From positions 1-11,613 of the forward strand of contig CAMPIC010000038.1 in assembly GCA_946886185.1 (NCBI GenBank): a DNA stretch of 11,613 bases. The letters run 5' to 3'. Below the pieces are notes generated by a model. That model had not been told where the DNA came from. It saw only the letters and a program-made list of their open reading frames with translations, and made no database searches. The number at the start of each line of letters is the position of its first letter. The stretch's first letter is position 1. The stretch comes from an uncultured bacterium. Lineage in GTDB: Bacteria; Eisenbacteria; RBG-16-71-46; CAIMUX01. Shown here piece after piece: positions 1 to 6,799 of this stretch. The position numbers and the translations under genes are program-made.

Positions 1-498
1 GCACGAAAACGTGTAAAAGCTCGGGGACGTCCAGACCGGGTTGCTGGTGAATCCAGTGCCGTCGCCCAGGTACACCTTCACCTCGCCCGGCTGCACGAAA
101 CCGGCCGGGCCGATGTATACCGAAACGACCAGGTCCGGCAGCCGATCACCGTTCACGTCGCCGACGTCGAGATGCCCGTGGTAGTCGATGTCTCCCGATT
201 GCCACGTCGGCGCGAGCGGGAACGTGCCGTCTCCTCGATTGTGATAGATCGAGACCCGCTGGCGATCGATGTCGTTCCCGTTCGCCACCACCATGTCGAG
301 CCAGCCATCCTGGTCGATGTCGGCGAACGCGCCCCCAGTCGCGATATGGCCGCTCGGCGTCGATTCGTACGATGGGGTGGTTTCCAGGGAGATGGCCGCG
401 AACGCGGAGGAGAGGCAGAGATGGGCCGCTGTCAGCGCGGCACCGACGAGGAGGCGACCAGGATCACAGGGAAGTCCGAAGCGCGCGGACGAGGACAT
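1..498 (-). CDS. Secreted FG-GAP/VCBS repeat protein, 5' part only (runs off the window start)
   Basis: The minus strand is open from an ATG at 498 down to base 1, giving 166 codons with no stop; the C-terminal part lies outside the window. A GGAGG ribosome binding site sits 6 bases before the ATG. Residues 1-34 form a signal peptide (basic start, hydrophobic core about 16-31, cleavage after AFA). Two FG-GAP-type calcium-binding loops follow: D60-I-D-Q-D-G-W-L-D68, continuing into MVVANGND, and D114-V-N-G-D-R-L-P-D122, continuing into LVVS. These are the DxDxDGxxD signatures of integrin-like beta-propeller blades, here repeated about 54 residues apart. Such proteins are exported to the cell surface or medium; ligand and role cannot be read from the sequence. 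It is transcribed divergently from the propeller gene at 844. Family call is firm; specific function unknown. Confidence 0.85.
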   Translation of the reverse strand, partial: MSSSARFGLPCDPGRLLVGAALTAAHLCLSSAFAAISLETTPSYESTPSGHIATGGAFADIDQDGWLDMVVANGNDIDRQRVSIYHNRGDGTFPLAPTWQSGDIDYHGHLDVGDVNGDRLPDLVVSVYIGPAGFVQPGEVKVYLGDGTGFTSNPVWTSPSFYTFSC

Positions 499-843
499 CG
501 CGTTCCTCCGGGTGGAGTGGCATCAATCGAATCGGGGTGAGGGACGAGGATAGCAGAGCGAGTTTCGGAGGACGAGCGCACGGTCGGGAAACGGGCGCCC
601 CGCGTTGTTCCAGTAATTCCAATCGGTCGTTCAGGCACCAAACAATGCGGTGAGGATCCCTTCGGGGGTGCTATTCTCGATCCGTCATCGCGCGCGATGC
701 AGGGGCACATCCCGAGGCGAGCTTCCAGACGGACCGTCTGCGTGCCCGTTCGCTCTTCCCCAATCTCCGGACTCCGGAATTCGAGCCGAAGAGCGCCAAT
801 CCGACAGCATCGAGATCCGGTGAGAGCGGGGAGGTACATCCGC
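499..843. other. Divergent intergenic region with a 14-bp palindrome; no convincing promoter
   Basis: This 345-base gap separates two divergently transcribed genes for secreted proteins, so it should hold both promoters. I see no good -35/-10 pair. Weak -10-like hexamers are TATTCT at 672-677 for the plus strand and TATCCT on the minus strand (552-547), each without a matching -35 box. A perfect 14-bp palindrome, CATCGCGCGCGATG, lies at 686-699. An in-frame upstream ATG exists at 697, inside the palindrome, but lacks a ribosome binding site, so 697-843 is treated as untranslated leader. Confidence 0.4.
828..834 (+). promoter_or_regulatory. Ribosome binding site fixing the start of the PQQ-like propeller gene
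   Basis: GGGGAGG lies 9 bases before the ATG at 844. The upstream in-frame ATG at 697 has no comparable site. This, plus the position of the signal peptide, decides the start. Confidence 0.65.
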
Positions 844-2436
844 ATGAACGAGCAGGCGCCGGTCATCGCAGCTTGCACAGGTCGTGTCATTCGGGGACTT
901 GATCGCGAACGAGGATCACACCGCTCCGGCGGCCGATGGTGGTCCTTCGGTGTCCTGATTGCCACCTGTTGGCTCGCGGCAGGCCTGTTCGTGGCCGAAA
1001 TCTCGTACGCCGGGGACTGGCCGACGGTGGGGGGAAGCTCCGCTCGAAATGGACAGTCGGAGGAGGCCGGCCCCCACGAACCCGAGATTCTCTGGGAAGG
1101 AGCGGTCCAGGCGCTGTTCGGAGGACAGTGCTACATCGACGGCTCTCGACTCGCGACCATGCGTTTTCAGTCGATCCATGTCTCTCCCACCGTCTGTTAT
1201 GACCTGGAGAGCGGCGACGAGCTGTGGTCTGTCGACTTCCCGGGCAACAACAGCCGTTCGGTTCCTCGGGGGATGCGCGACGGCAAGGTGTATGCGACCA
1301 ACTTCCAGGAAACGGGTCGAGATACTCTCTATGCGCTCGATGCCGCGACGGGAGCGGAGCTTTGGACGGCGGACGTGTACTGCGAGCGCGGAATCGTCTG
1401 GAGCGCGGTGTTCGCCTCCGACGGCGACCTCGTCGTTCCCATCGTCTCGAATCATATCGCGCGCGTGGAGCATACCGATGGAAGCGTGGTCTGGCAGACT
1501 CCGCGCATCATCCCGAACACCGGCGCCGAAGCGCTGGCCGTGTTCGGGAACACGCTCTACGGCTTCGAGGGAACGATCACCACTCCCAAGGTTTTGACTG
1601 CTTGGAATCTGAGCACCGGGACGAAGTTGTACAGCTCTCCCGCCCTTCCGGGAGACGGCGACCAGGAAGTGCCCCTGTCCGTGGGGCCGGACGGTACCAT
1701 CTATGTAAAGCGCGACGGCGGCGCGTTCTACGCCTTCACCGACACCGGATCCAGCCTGGTCGAGAAGTGGCGCATCACGAACGGGAACGTGCCGTACTCC
1801 GGCCACTTCGGGGTCGGCTTCGACGGCTCGATCTACATCCCCAGCGGCAATGCGCTCGTCAGGCTCGATCCTGACGATGGAAGCGTGCTCGACACCTCGG
1901 TCGCACTCGTGACGAGCTCGACATTGAATCCACGCTTTGCGATCGATGGATCGGGAACGCTCTTCGTGGGCAACGGCGGGAGCGCGGATGGAGCGCTCTT
2001 CGCAATGGATCCCAACTTGCAAATTCTCTGGCAAACCTCGGTGCCGTCGATGGTGTACGGAGGACCGGCTCTGGGTTCCAATGGCGCCCTCGCGGTCGCA
2101 GGAGGAGGCACCACGCTGCGTGTGTACCGGTCGAGCCCTGCCGCGGTCTCGCAGACCACTCTGGCGCCGGGAGAGCTGCGAGCATGGCCCAATCCGTTCC
2201 GTAGCGAGACGTGGCTCGGTTTCCATCTGGAGAAAGCCCAGCACGTGCGAATCGCGGCCTACGATGCCACCGGGCGGTTGGTGGAGACGCTGGCCAATCA
2301 GGTCTGGCCCGCCGGAAGTCACGAGCTGGTATGGCGCCCCGAGGCGCCGGTCGACCAGGAGGCTCCGCGCGCATTGTTCTTGAAGATGCACACCGACTCG
2401 CGCACGTTCTCGGTGAAGGCGATCCAGATCCATTGA
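844..2436 (+). CDS. Secreted PQQ-like beta-propeller protein with C-terminal FlgD/type-IX-like sorting domain
   Basis: 530 residues. A long basic n-region (1-31) precedes a hydrophobic stretch (32-51) and a likely cleavage after SYA (56). The mature protein opens with GDWPTVGG..ARNG, the usual opening of PQQ-like (Pyrrolo-quinoline quinone) propellers. Blade motifs of the form A-x-(D/S)-G-x-x-x-W recur, for example YDLESGDELWS, ALDAATGAELWT, HTDGSVVWQ, WNLSTGTKLYS, RLDPDDGSVLD and AMDPNLQILWQ. The last 88 residues (443-530) begin at GELRAWPNPF and contain VRIAAYDATGRLVETL and WPAGSHELVW, the pattern of FlgD-Ig-like or type IX secretion C-terminal domains. The propeller family often serves as a binding scaffold, not an enzyme; no catalytic residues or haem sites are visible, so PQQ binding is not claimed. 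It probably ends up surface-exposed or released. The gene is not tightly coupled to the next one, which starts about 140 bases downstream. Confidence 0.88.
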   Translation: MNEQAPVIAACTGRVIRGLDRERGSHRSGGRWWSFGVLIATCWLAAGLFVAEISYAGDWPTVGGSSARNGQSEEAGPHEPEILWEGAVQALFGGQCYIDGSRLATMRFQSIHVSPTVCYDLESGDELWSVDFPGNNSRSVPRGMRDGKVYATNFQETGRDTLYALDAATGAELWTADVYCERGIVWSAVFASDGDLVVPIVSNHIARVEHTDGSVVWQTPRIIPNTGAEALAVFGNTLYGFEGTITTPKVLTAWNLSTGTKLYSSPALPGDGDQEVPLSVGPDGTIYVKRDGGAFYAFTDTGSSLVEKWRITNGNVPYSGHFGVGFDGSIYIPSGNALVRLDPDDGSVLDTSVALVTSSTLNPRFAIDGSGTLFVGNGGSADGALFAMDPNLQILWQTSVPSMVYGGPALGSNGALAVAGGGTTLRVYRSSPAAVSQTTLAPGELRAWPNPFRSETWLGFHLEKAQHVRIAAYDATGRLVETLANQVWPAGSHELVWRPEAPVDQEAPRALFLKMHTDSRTFSVKAIQIH

Positions 2437-2577
2437 TCGCCGGCGCGATTCGCGAGCGGCTCCCGGATGCGCCGACCTCTGGACGCCTGGAGTCTTCCGA
2501 CCAAGTGTAAGGGGACGGTGCGGTCCAGCCTCGTCCAGTCCACATCCACCCAACGGACGCCGGGCATCCCGCGACGG

Positions 2578-4557
2578 ATGATCTTCTCACGTAGAGGCGC
2601 GCCTTACGCGATCCTGTTCCTGCTCGGGTGCGCCCTCTATGCGGGCAGCCTCGGTCATGAATGGGCGCTCGACGATCCGCTGGTCTACACGGAGAATCCC
2701 GCCGTTCAGGAAGGCCTCGCGGGAGTGCCGCGCATCCTCGGCTCGGATGCGTATGCGCACCTCTATGAGCGCTACGATCGGCCCGCCGAGCTCTCCGGCG
2801 GACGGTATCGACCGCTCTCGATCGTCACGTTCGCGCTGGAGCACGAGCTGTTCGGGAACGTGCCGTGGGTCGCGCATGCCGGAAACATCCTGCTCTATGG
2901 GCTGACTGCGCCCCTGCTCTTCTTCCTCCTGCGGAGACTGCGGCCGGATCGTTCCGTGTGGGCGTGGGTCGCCGCTCTCTTCTTTGCGGTGCACCCGGTC
3001 CATGCCGAAGTGGTGGCGAACGTGAAGAGCCGGGACGAGATCCTCTCGCTGCTCTTCGTGCTGGGATCGCTGTGCTTCGTATGGAGCGCGTTCACGCGGG
3101 CGCGAACCGAATGGGGCGCGCCCGCGACTGGACCGGGCGATGCGTCCCGCGGGGACGCCGTTCTGCACGGCCAAGGTAGCCTCGGCGCGATGCCACTGGA
3201 TGGCGGGTCTGACAGCGGACGAGGCGGCGCGTCGATTCCATTTGCCGCGAGCGGATGGCGTAGCGGGCCGAGCTCGCTGGATGGGACCGGACGACGACCG
3301 GCATTTCTCGCGGCGAGCGGATTGTGCGCCTTCCTTGCATTGCTCTCCAAGGAGTACGGCGTGTCCCTCCTCCTGCTCGCGCCGGCAATGCTGTTCCTGT
3401 TCGGGAATGCTCCACTGCGCGTGGCGATGCGGCACGTCTGGCCGATCGCAATCGCCGTCGCGCTCTACCTGGGGTTGCGCATCTCGGTCGTGGGGATGGA
3501 GAGCGTCGAGGCGACCGACCTGCTCAACGATCCGTATCATCTGGCCACGACCGGACAGACTTGGGCGACCAAGCTGTACGTTCTGCTCCTGTATCTGCGC
3601 CTCCTGCTGTGGCCGCATCCGCTTTCGGGGGACTATTCCTATCGCCAGATCGCCTATCGAGACTTCCAGGATCCGTTCGTCTGGATCTCGGTCGTGCTCG
3701 GACTGGTCGCGATCGCGATCGCTTGGATCGGGATGCGGCGCAGGCACTGGATCGGATTCTCAATGCTCTTCTATCTCGTCCATCTGTTCCTCATCTCGAA
3801 TCTCCTCGTCGAAATCGGGGCGACCATGGGCGAGCGCCTCATCTATCACGCTTCGGTCGGATTCGTGATGCTGCTCGCCGGCGCGGTGACCCGCATGGCA
3901 GCAGTTCCCCGGTATGCGCTGGTGGGGTGCCTCGTTCTGAGCGGTGCGATTCTCACTATGATTCGTGTGCCGGATTGGAAAAATGACGTCACGCTTTTCA
4001 CTCACGACGTCCAGGCGGTACCGGAAAGTGCGCGCGCCAATGCGAATGCGGGGCGGGGGTTTCTCCTCCTCTCCGACGAGGAGGCGGACCCGGCGCGCAA
4101 GCGCGCGCTTCTGGAACGCGCCCGGCGGCACCTCGAGAAAGCGCTCTCCATCGACTCCGAGATCGTGATGGCCTACTTCACTCTCGGCGCGGTCCAGGAT
4201 CGGCTCGAAGAGTTTGAGGCGATGGATCGCTCGTGGAGCGAGGCGCGCGCCCGATTTCCGGACCATCCGCTCTTCGCGACCTACGATCCGATCCTGGCCG
4301 ATCGCCTCGCGCGCCTCGCTGCCGAGGCGGTGCGGACCGGCGATCCGAAGCGCGCGACGGAGTTGCTCGAACGCGCCGTCGAGCTCGCTCCTCGGCAGGC
4401 AACGCTCTGGTTCAACCTGGGAATCGGTCGGCGTGAGGCCGGCGACCTAGTCGGAGCGGTCGACGCCTGGCGACAAGCCTTGCGTCTGGACCCGGACTTC
4501 GAGCAGGCCACGGATGCCTTGCGTGCCCAAAGCGGAAATAGTCGTTCCAACGATTGA
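2578..4557 (+). CDS. TMTC-like polytopic membrane protein (putative GT-C O-mannosyltransferase) with C-terminal TPRs
   Basis: 659 residues from the ATG at 2578; an ATG at 2467 and a GTG at 2518 are in frame but would add a hydrophilic tail before the first membrane segment, and no start has a strong ribosome binding site. Many hydrophobic segments cover residues 8-480. Conserved points fit the TMTC/DUF1736 family of GT-C glycosyltransferases: an acidic pair D32-D33 just after the first helix followed by YTENPAV, RYRPLS at 76-81, HPVHAEVVANVKSRDE at 139-154, and SKEYG at 257-261. The region after about residue 480 is soluble and carries TPR-like helices, such as ARRHLEKALSIDSEIVMAY and ATELLERAVELAPRQATLW. 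In eukaryotes this family transfers mannose from dolichol-phosphate-mannose to secreted proteins; bacterial homologues are mostly uncharacterised, so enzymatic activity here is inferred. A glycine/serine/arginine-rich stretch at residues 177-241 sits between two membrane segments and looks like an insertion. Confidence 0.8.
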   Translation: MIFSRRGAPYAILFLLGCALYAGSLGHEWALDDPLVYTENPAVQEGLAGVPRILGSDAYAHLYERYDRPAELSGGRYRPLSIVTFALEHELFGNVPWVAHAGNILLYGLTAPLLFFLLRRLRPDRSVWAWVAALFFAVHPVHAEVVANVKSRDEILSLLFVLGSLCFVWSAFTRARTEWGAPATGPGDASRGDAVLHGQGSLGAMPLDGGSDSGRGGASIPFAASGWRSGPSSLDGTGRRPAFLAASGLCAFLALLSKEYGVSLLLLAPAMLFLFGNAPLRVAMRHVWPIAIAVALYLGLRISVVGMESVEATDLLNDPYHLATTGQTWATKLYVLLLYLRLLLWPHPLSGDYSYRQIAYRDFQDPFVWISVVLGLVAIAIAWIGMRRRHWIGFSMLFYLVHLFLISNLLVEIGATMGERLIYHASVGFVMLLAGAVTRMAAVPRYALVGCLVLSGAILTMIRVPDWKNDVTLFTHDVQAVPESARANANAGRGFLLLSDEEADPARKRALLERARRHLEKALSIDSEIVMAYFTLGAVQDRLEEFEAMDRSWSEARARFPDHPLFATYDPILADRLARLAAEAVRTGDPKRATELLERAVELAPRQATLWFNLGIGRREAGDLVGAVDAWRQALRLDPDFEQATDALRAQSGNSRSND

Positions 4558-4584
4558 CTCGTATCATGCGGCGGTTCTCGACCG

Positions 4585-4605
4585 ACTCCCTGACCGACAG
4601 GGAGT
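4585..4605 (+). promoter_or_regulatory. Perfect 8-bp hairpin in the leader of the haem-c barrel gene
   Basis: ACTCCCTG (4585-4592) and CAGGGAGT (4598-4605) are perfect inverted copies around a 5-base loop, placed between the stop of the TMTC-like gene (4557) and the ATG at 4615. No T-run follows, so it is not a classical terminator. Its 3' arm contains GGGAG, the only Shine-Dalgarno-like sequence available to the ATG at 4615, so folding would hide it. The alternative ATG at 4633 has its own AGGAAGG (4622-4628) outside the hairpin. Confidence 0.45.
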
Positions 4606-4614
4606 GCCATCCCG

Positions 4615-5862
4615 ATGAACCAGGAAGGGCTCATGAGCGAAGTGGACTTCCCGTATTCCGAAAACGAACGGGACGCGGCCGGCACGGCGTCGAACCTTGA
4701 CGCCGGCACCCTCAGGGTGTGCCGGCGCGCGCGGCCAGGCGCGATCACCTTCCCCCCCGGAGTGTCGGCGTGGTCGAGGCGCGGTGCGCTCGTGCTCCTG
4801 CTCGGGTTGCTGTGCGTCGTGCCCGAGGCGGCGCGTGCGACGCCGCGGTATGCGGCGCAATACCAACAGAACTGCAACCTCTGCCACGCGAACCCGACGG
4901 GCGGGGGGATGCGGAGCGCTTACGCGGCGTCGTACATCGTTCCGAGCGAGCTGACGGTGATGCAATGGCCGGAGGAGCTGGCCGATCGGCTCGATCCCCA
5001 GATCACCCCCGCGCTCTCGGTGGGGGCGGACCTGCGGACGCTCTACCTCTATTCCCCGGAGCGCGTGCATCGAGACAACTTCTTCCAGATGCAGGCGGTC
5101 TTCCACGCCCAACTCGAGATCGATCGATTCTCGATCTACCTCGCGCAAGGTCAGTCGGCGACGCGCGAGGCGTACGGACTGGGCTATCTGCTGCCGGCCA
5201 ACGGGTATGTGCGCGTCGGCCGATTCACGCCCGCCTATGGTTGGAAGTGGGACGATCACACCATGTTCGTTCGGGAACACCTCGGATTCCTCCCGCCCGC
5301 GCACACCGACGTCGGCATCGAGCTGGGCATGTATCCCGGTGAATTCGGTATACAGACCGCGGTCATGAACGGCGCCGGAGGGGTGATTCAGGATACCGAT
5401 CACCGCGTGGCCGGTTTCGCGCGGGCAGACCTGCGGCACCGCGTGTTCGGCGCCTCTCTGGTGGTGGGAGGCTCGTACGCCTACAGCGAGCCGGGCATCG
5501 GAATTCGGAGACAGGCCGGCCCGTTCGCTTCGTTCCATCTCGGTCCGCTCACCTGGGTGGGAGAGGCGGATCTTTTACAAATGCGGACGCCCTCTGGACC
5601 GGATGCGCTCATCACGAGCCACGAATTGACGGCGCGTTTGAAACGCGGGTTGTACGCCCGCGCCACCTATGACTTCCACGATCCGGACATCGATCGGGAG
5701 ACCGGCGCGGTCACTCGCTACGGAATCGGAATGGATTCGTTGATTTATCCATTCCTCGGCGTCCAGGCGATGGCCGTCTGGTATGAACGGGAGGAAGGGC
5801 CCGCGGTCGTGGGAGAACAGGAATACTTCCAGCCCCGGATCATGGTCCATTTCCTCTATTGA
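4615..5862 (+). CDS. Outer-membrane beta-barrel protein with a single N-terminal haem c site
   Basis: 415 residues from ATG 4615; ATG 4633 (409 residues) is equally or more likely because AGGAAGG precedes it. A long polar n-region leads to a hydrophobic core (57-70) and cleavage after ARA (75). Right after it, the mature N-terminus holds C87-N-L-C-H91, a CXXCH haem c attachment motif, followed by NPTGGGMRSAY. The rest (about 110-415) alternates polar and hydrophobic residues, rich in Tyr, Phe and Gly, with strands such as GYVRVGRFTPAYG, RVFGASLVVGGSYAYS and LYARATYDFHD, and ends in MVHFLY; a terminal aromatic residue is the usual BAM-recognition feature of outer-membrane barrels. The architecture suggests a barrel with a tethered periplasmic haem, possibly for electron transfer at the outer membrane; this is inference. 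An axial ligand other than His91 is not identifiable. The protein heads a plus-strand series with YceI and a haem c lipoprotein. Barrel and haem site are well supported; function is open. Confidence 0.8.
   Translation: MNQEGLMSEVDFPYSENERDAAGTASNLDAGTLRVCRRARPGAITFPPGVSAWSRRGALVLLLGLLCVVPEAARATPRYAAQYQQNCNLCHANPTGGGMRSAYAASYIVPSELTVMQWPEELADRLDPQITPALSVGADLRTLYLYSPERVHRDNFFQMQAVFHAQLEIDRFSIYLAQGQSATREAYGLGYLLPANGYVRVGRFTPAYGWKWDDHTMFVREHLGFLPPAHTDVGIELGMYPGEFGIQTAVMNGAGGVIQDTDHRVAGFARADLRHRVFGASLVVGGSYAYSEPGIGIRRQAGPFASFHLGPLTWVGEADLLQMRTPSGPDALITSHELTARLKRGLYARATYDFHDPDIDRETGAVTRYGIGMDSLIYPFLGVQAMAVWYEREEGPAVVGEQEYFQPRIMVHFLY
4678..4727 (+). repeat. Cluster of inverted/direct repeats (GCCGGCAC) inside the barrel gene's n-region
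   Basis: The octamer GCCGGCAC occurs at 4678-4685 and again at 4702-4709, 24 bases apart and therefore in frame, and inverted as GTGCCGGC at 4719-4726. The last two form a 9-bp perfect stem (4701-4709 with 4719-4727) around a 9-base loop. A second stem, CGGCGTC (4685-4691) with GACGCCG (4699-4705), has a 7-base loop and competes with it. All of it is translated into the poorly conserved-looking stretch before the signal peptide core. Confidence 0.5.
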
Positions 5863-5958
5863 TGGACGAGAGGCGAGCGAGGAGATGGGTCGGATCTCGA
5901 GGGCGATGGAAGAACGAGGGATGGATCGTACGATGCAGTTTCTTAACCGGGGGGCGAG

Positions 5959-5965
5959 AGAGGAG
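5959..5965 (+). promoter_or_regulatory. Ribosome binding site fixing the start of the YceI-family gene
   Basis: AGAGGAG ends 6 bases before the ATG at 5972. Several in-frame ATGs upstream (5885 to 5933) lack such a site or have one too close, so 5972 is preferred. Confidence 0.65.
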
Positions 5966-5971
5966 TTGCGC

Positions 5972-6706
5972 ATGACATCGCCACACTACGGTCGAATCGA
6001 CCGAGAGATCTCCCGCGCCCGGCGCACGGCCAGGTCGACTCACGGAGGCGCCGGATGCCCTCCGCCCGATTCCCCACGCGATCCACGTTCGGTCCCGCGA
6101 CGCCATCGGGTCGTTCGCGCCGGCGGATCCCTGGTGGTGCTCGCCTTGTTGTTCGGTTCGACCGGCGTCGCGTTCGCCGCGAGCTATGAGATCGTGCCGG
6201 GCGATCCGAATGAGGTCACCTTCGTTTCCAAAGCGCCGCTCGAGACCTTTGACGGATCGACCAAGCAGATCAGAGGTCACATCGAGATCGATCCGCAAGC
6301 GCTGGGCGACTCGATCACCGTGGAGGTATCGGTCGATCTCAAGTCGCTGGACACCGGGATCGAGCTTCGCAACCAGCACATGCGGGAAAACCATCTGCAC
6401 ACCGACAAGCATCCCGACGTGGTGTTCCGGGGTGCGCATGTCGTGGGAGATCGTCCGTCCAGCCTCTCTCCCGGAGCACCGACGGCGCTCACGCTCGCCG
6501 GGAGCTTCAGCCTGCACGGCGTGACGAAACGGGTCGAGCTCCCGGTGGTGCTCACGCTCCATCCCGAGACGGGCGCGATCGACGTGACGAGCGAGTTCGT
6601 GGTCTACCTCGCCGACTACGACATCCCTCGTCCCAAGATGCTGTTCGTCAAGCTCGACGAGAAACAAACGGTGACGTTCCATGCGGTCGCGATGCCGAAG
6701 GAATGA
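5972..6706 (+). CDS. YceI-family periplasmic protein (lipocalin-like polyisoprenoid-binding fold)
   Basis: 244 residues. After a very long basic n-region (1-50) comes a hydrophobic core (53-66) and cleavage after AFA (69). The mature part of about 175 residues matches the YceI family along its whole length: SYEIVPGDPNEVTFVSKAPLE at the start, IRGHIEIDP, VSVDLKSLDTGIELRNQHMR, HLHTDKHPDVVF, LAGSFSLHGVTKRVELPV, and YDIPRPKMLFVKLDEKQTV near the end. YceI proteins form an eight-stranded calycin-like barrel that binds long isoprenoid chains such as ubiquinone precursors in the periplasm; in several bacteria they are linked to respiration or to acid and osmotic stress. Here it sits between two genes for haem c proteins, in keeping with a quinone- or respiration-related role, which is inferred. 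A 37-codon ORF (5862-5975) spans the gap from the upstream gene and overlaps this start by ATGA. Confidence 0.93.
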   Translation: MTSPHYGRIDREISRARRTARSTHGGAGCPPPDSPRDPRSVPRRHRVVRAGGSLVVLALLFGSTGVAFAASYEIVPGDPNEVTFVSKAPLETFDGSTKQIRGHIEIDPQALGDSITVEVSVDLKSLDTGIELRNQHMRENHLHTDKHPDVVFRGAHVVGDRPSSLSPGAPTALTLAGSFSLHGVTKRVELPVVLTLHPETGAIDVTSEFVVYLADYDIPRPKMLFVKLDEKQTVTFHAVAMPKE

Positions 6707-6799
6707 GACAGCGGGCCGCGGCGGCATTCGTGTGACGTGATGCGGAGATCCGTTCACCGTTTCGCGGAAGACTCCGAAACTCCGTCACGCGCGACTGCT

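Noticed and set aside
844..2436. PQQ-dependent dehydrogenase
   Set aside because: Only propeller repeats are visible. The length and the sorting tail do not fit a quinoprotein dehydrogenase, and no haem site or catalytic signature was found.
2441..2474. Terminator after the propeller gene
   Set aside because: CGGCGC and GCGCCG are 22 bases apart, with no T-run; too weak to call.
916..2553. 545-codon open frame on the minus strand opposite the propeller gene
   Set aside because: It is antisense to a protein with clear propeller repeats, signal peptide and sorting domain. Its translation is Arg/His/Gly-rich without any domain, as expected for a GC-rich shadow frame.
2587..3747. 386-codon minus-strand frame inside the TMTC-like gene
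   Set aside because: Low-complexity Arg/Glu/Gln-rich translation, antisense to conserved membrane segments; a composition artefact.
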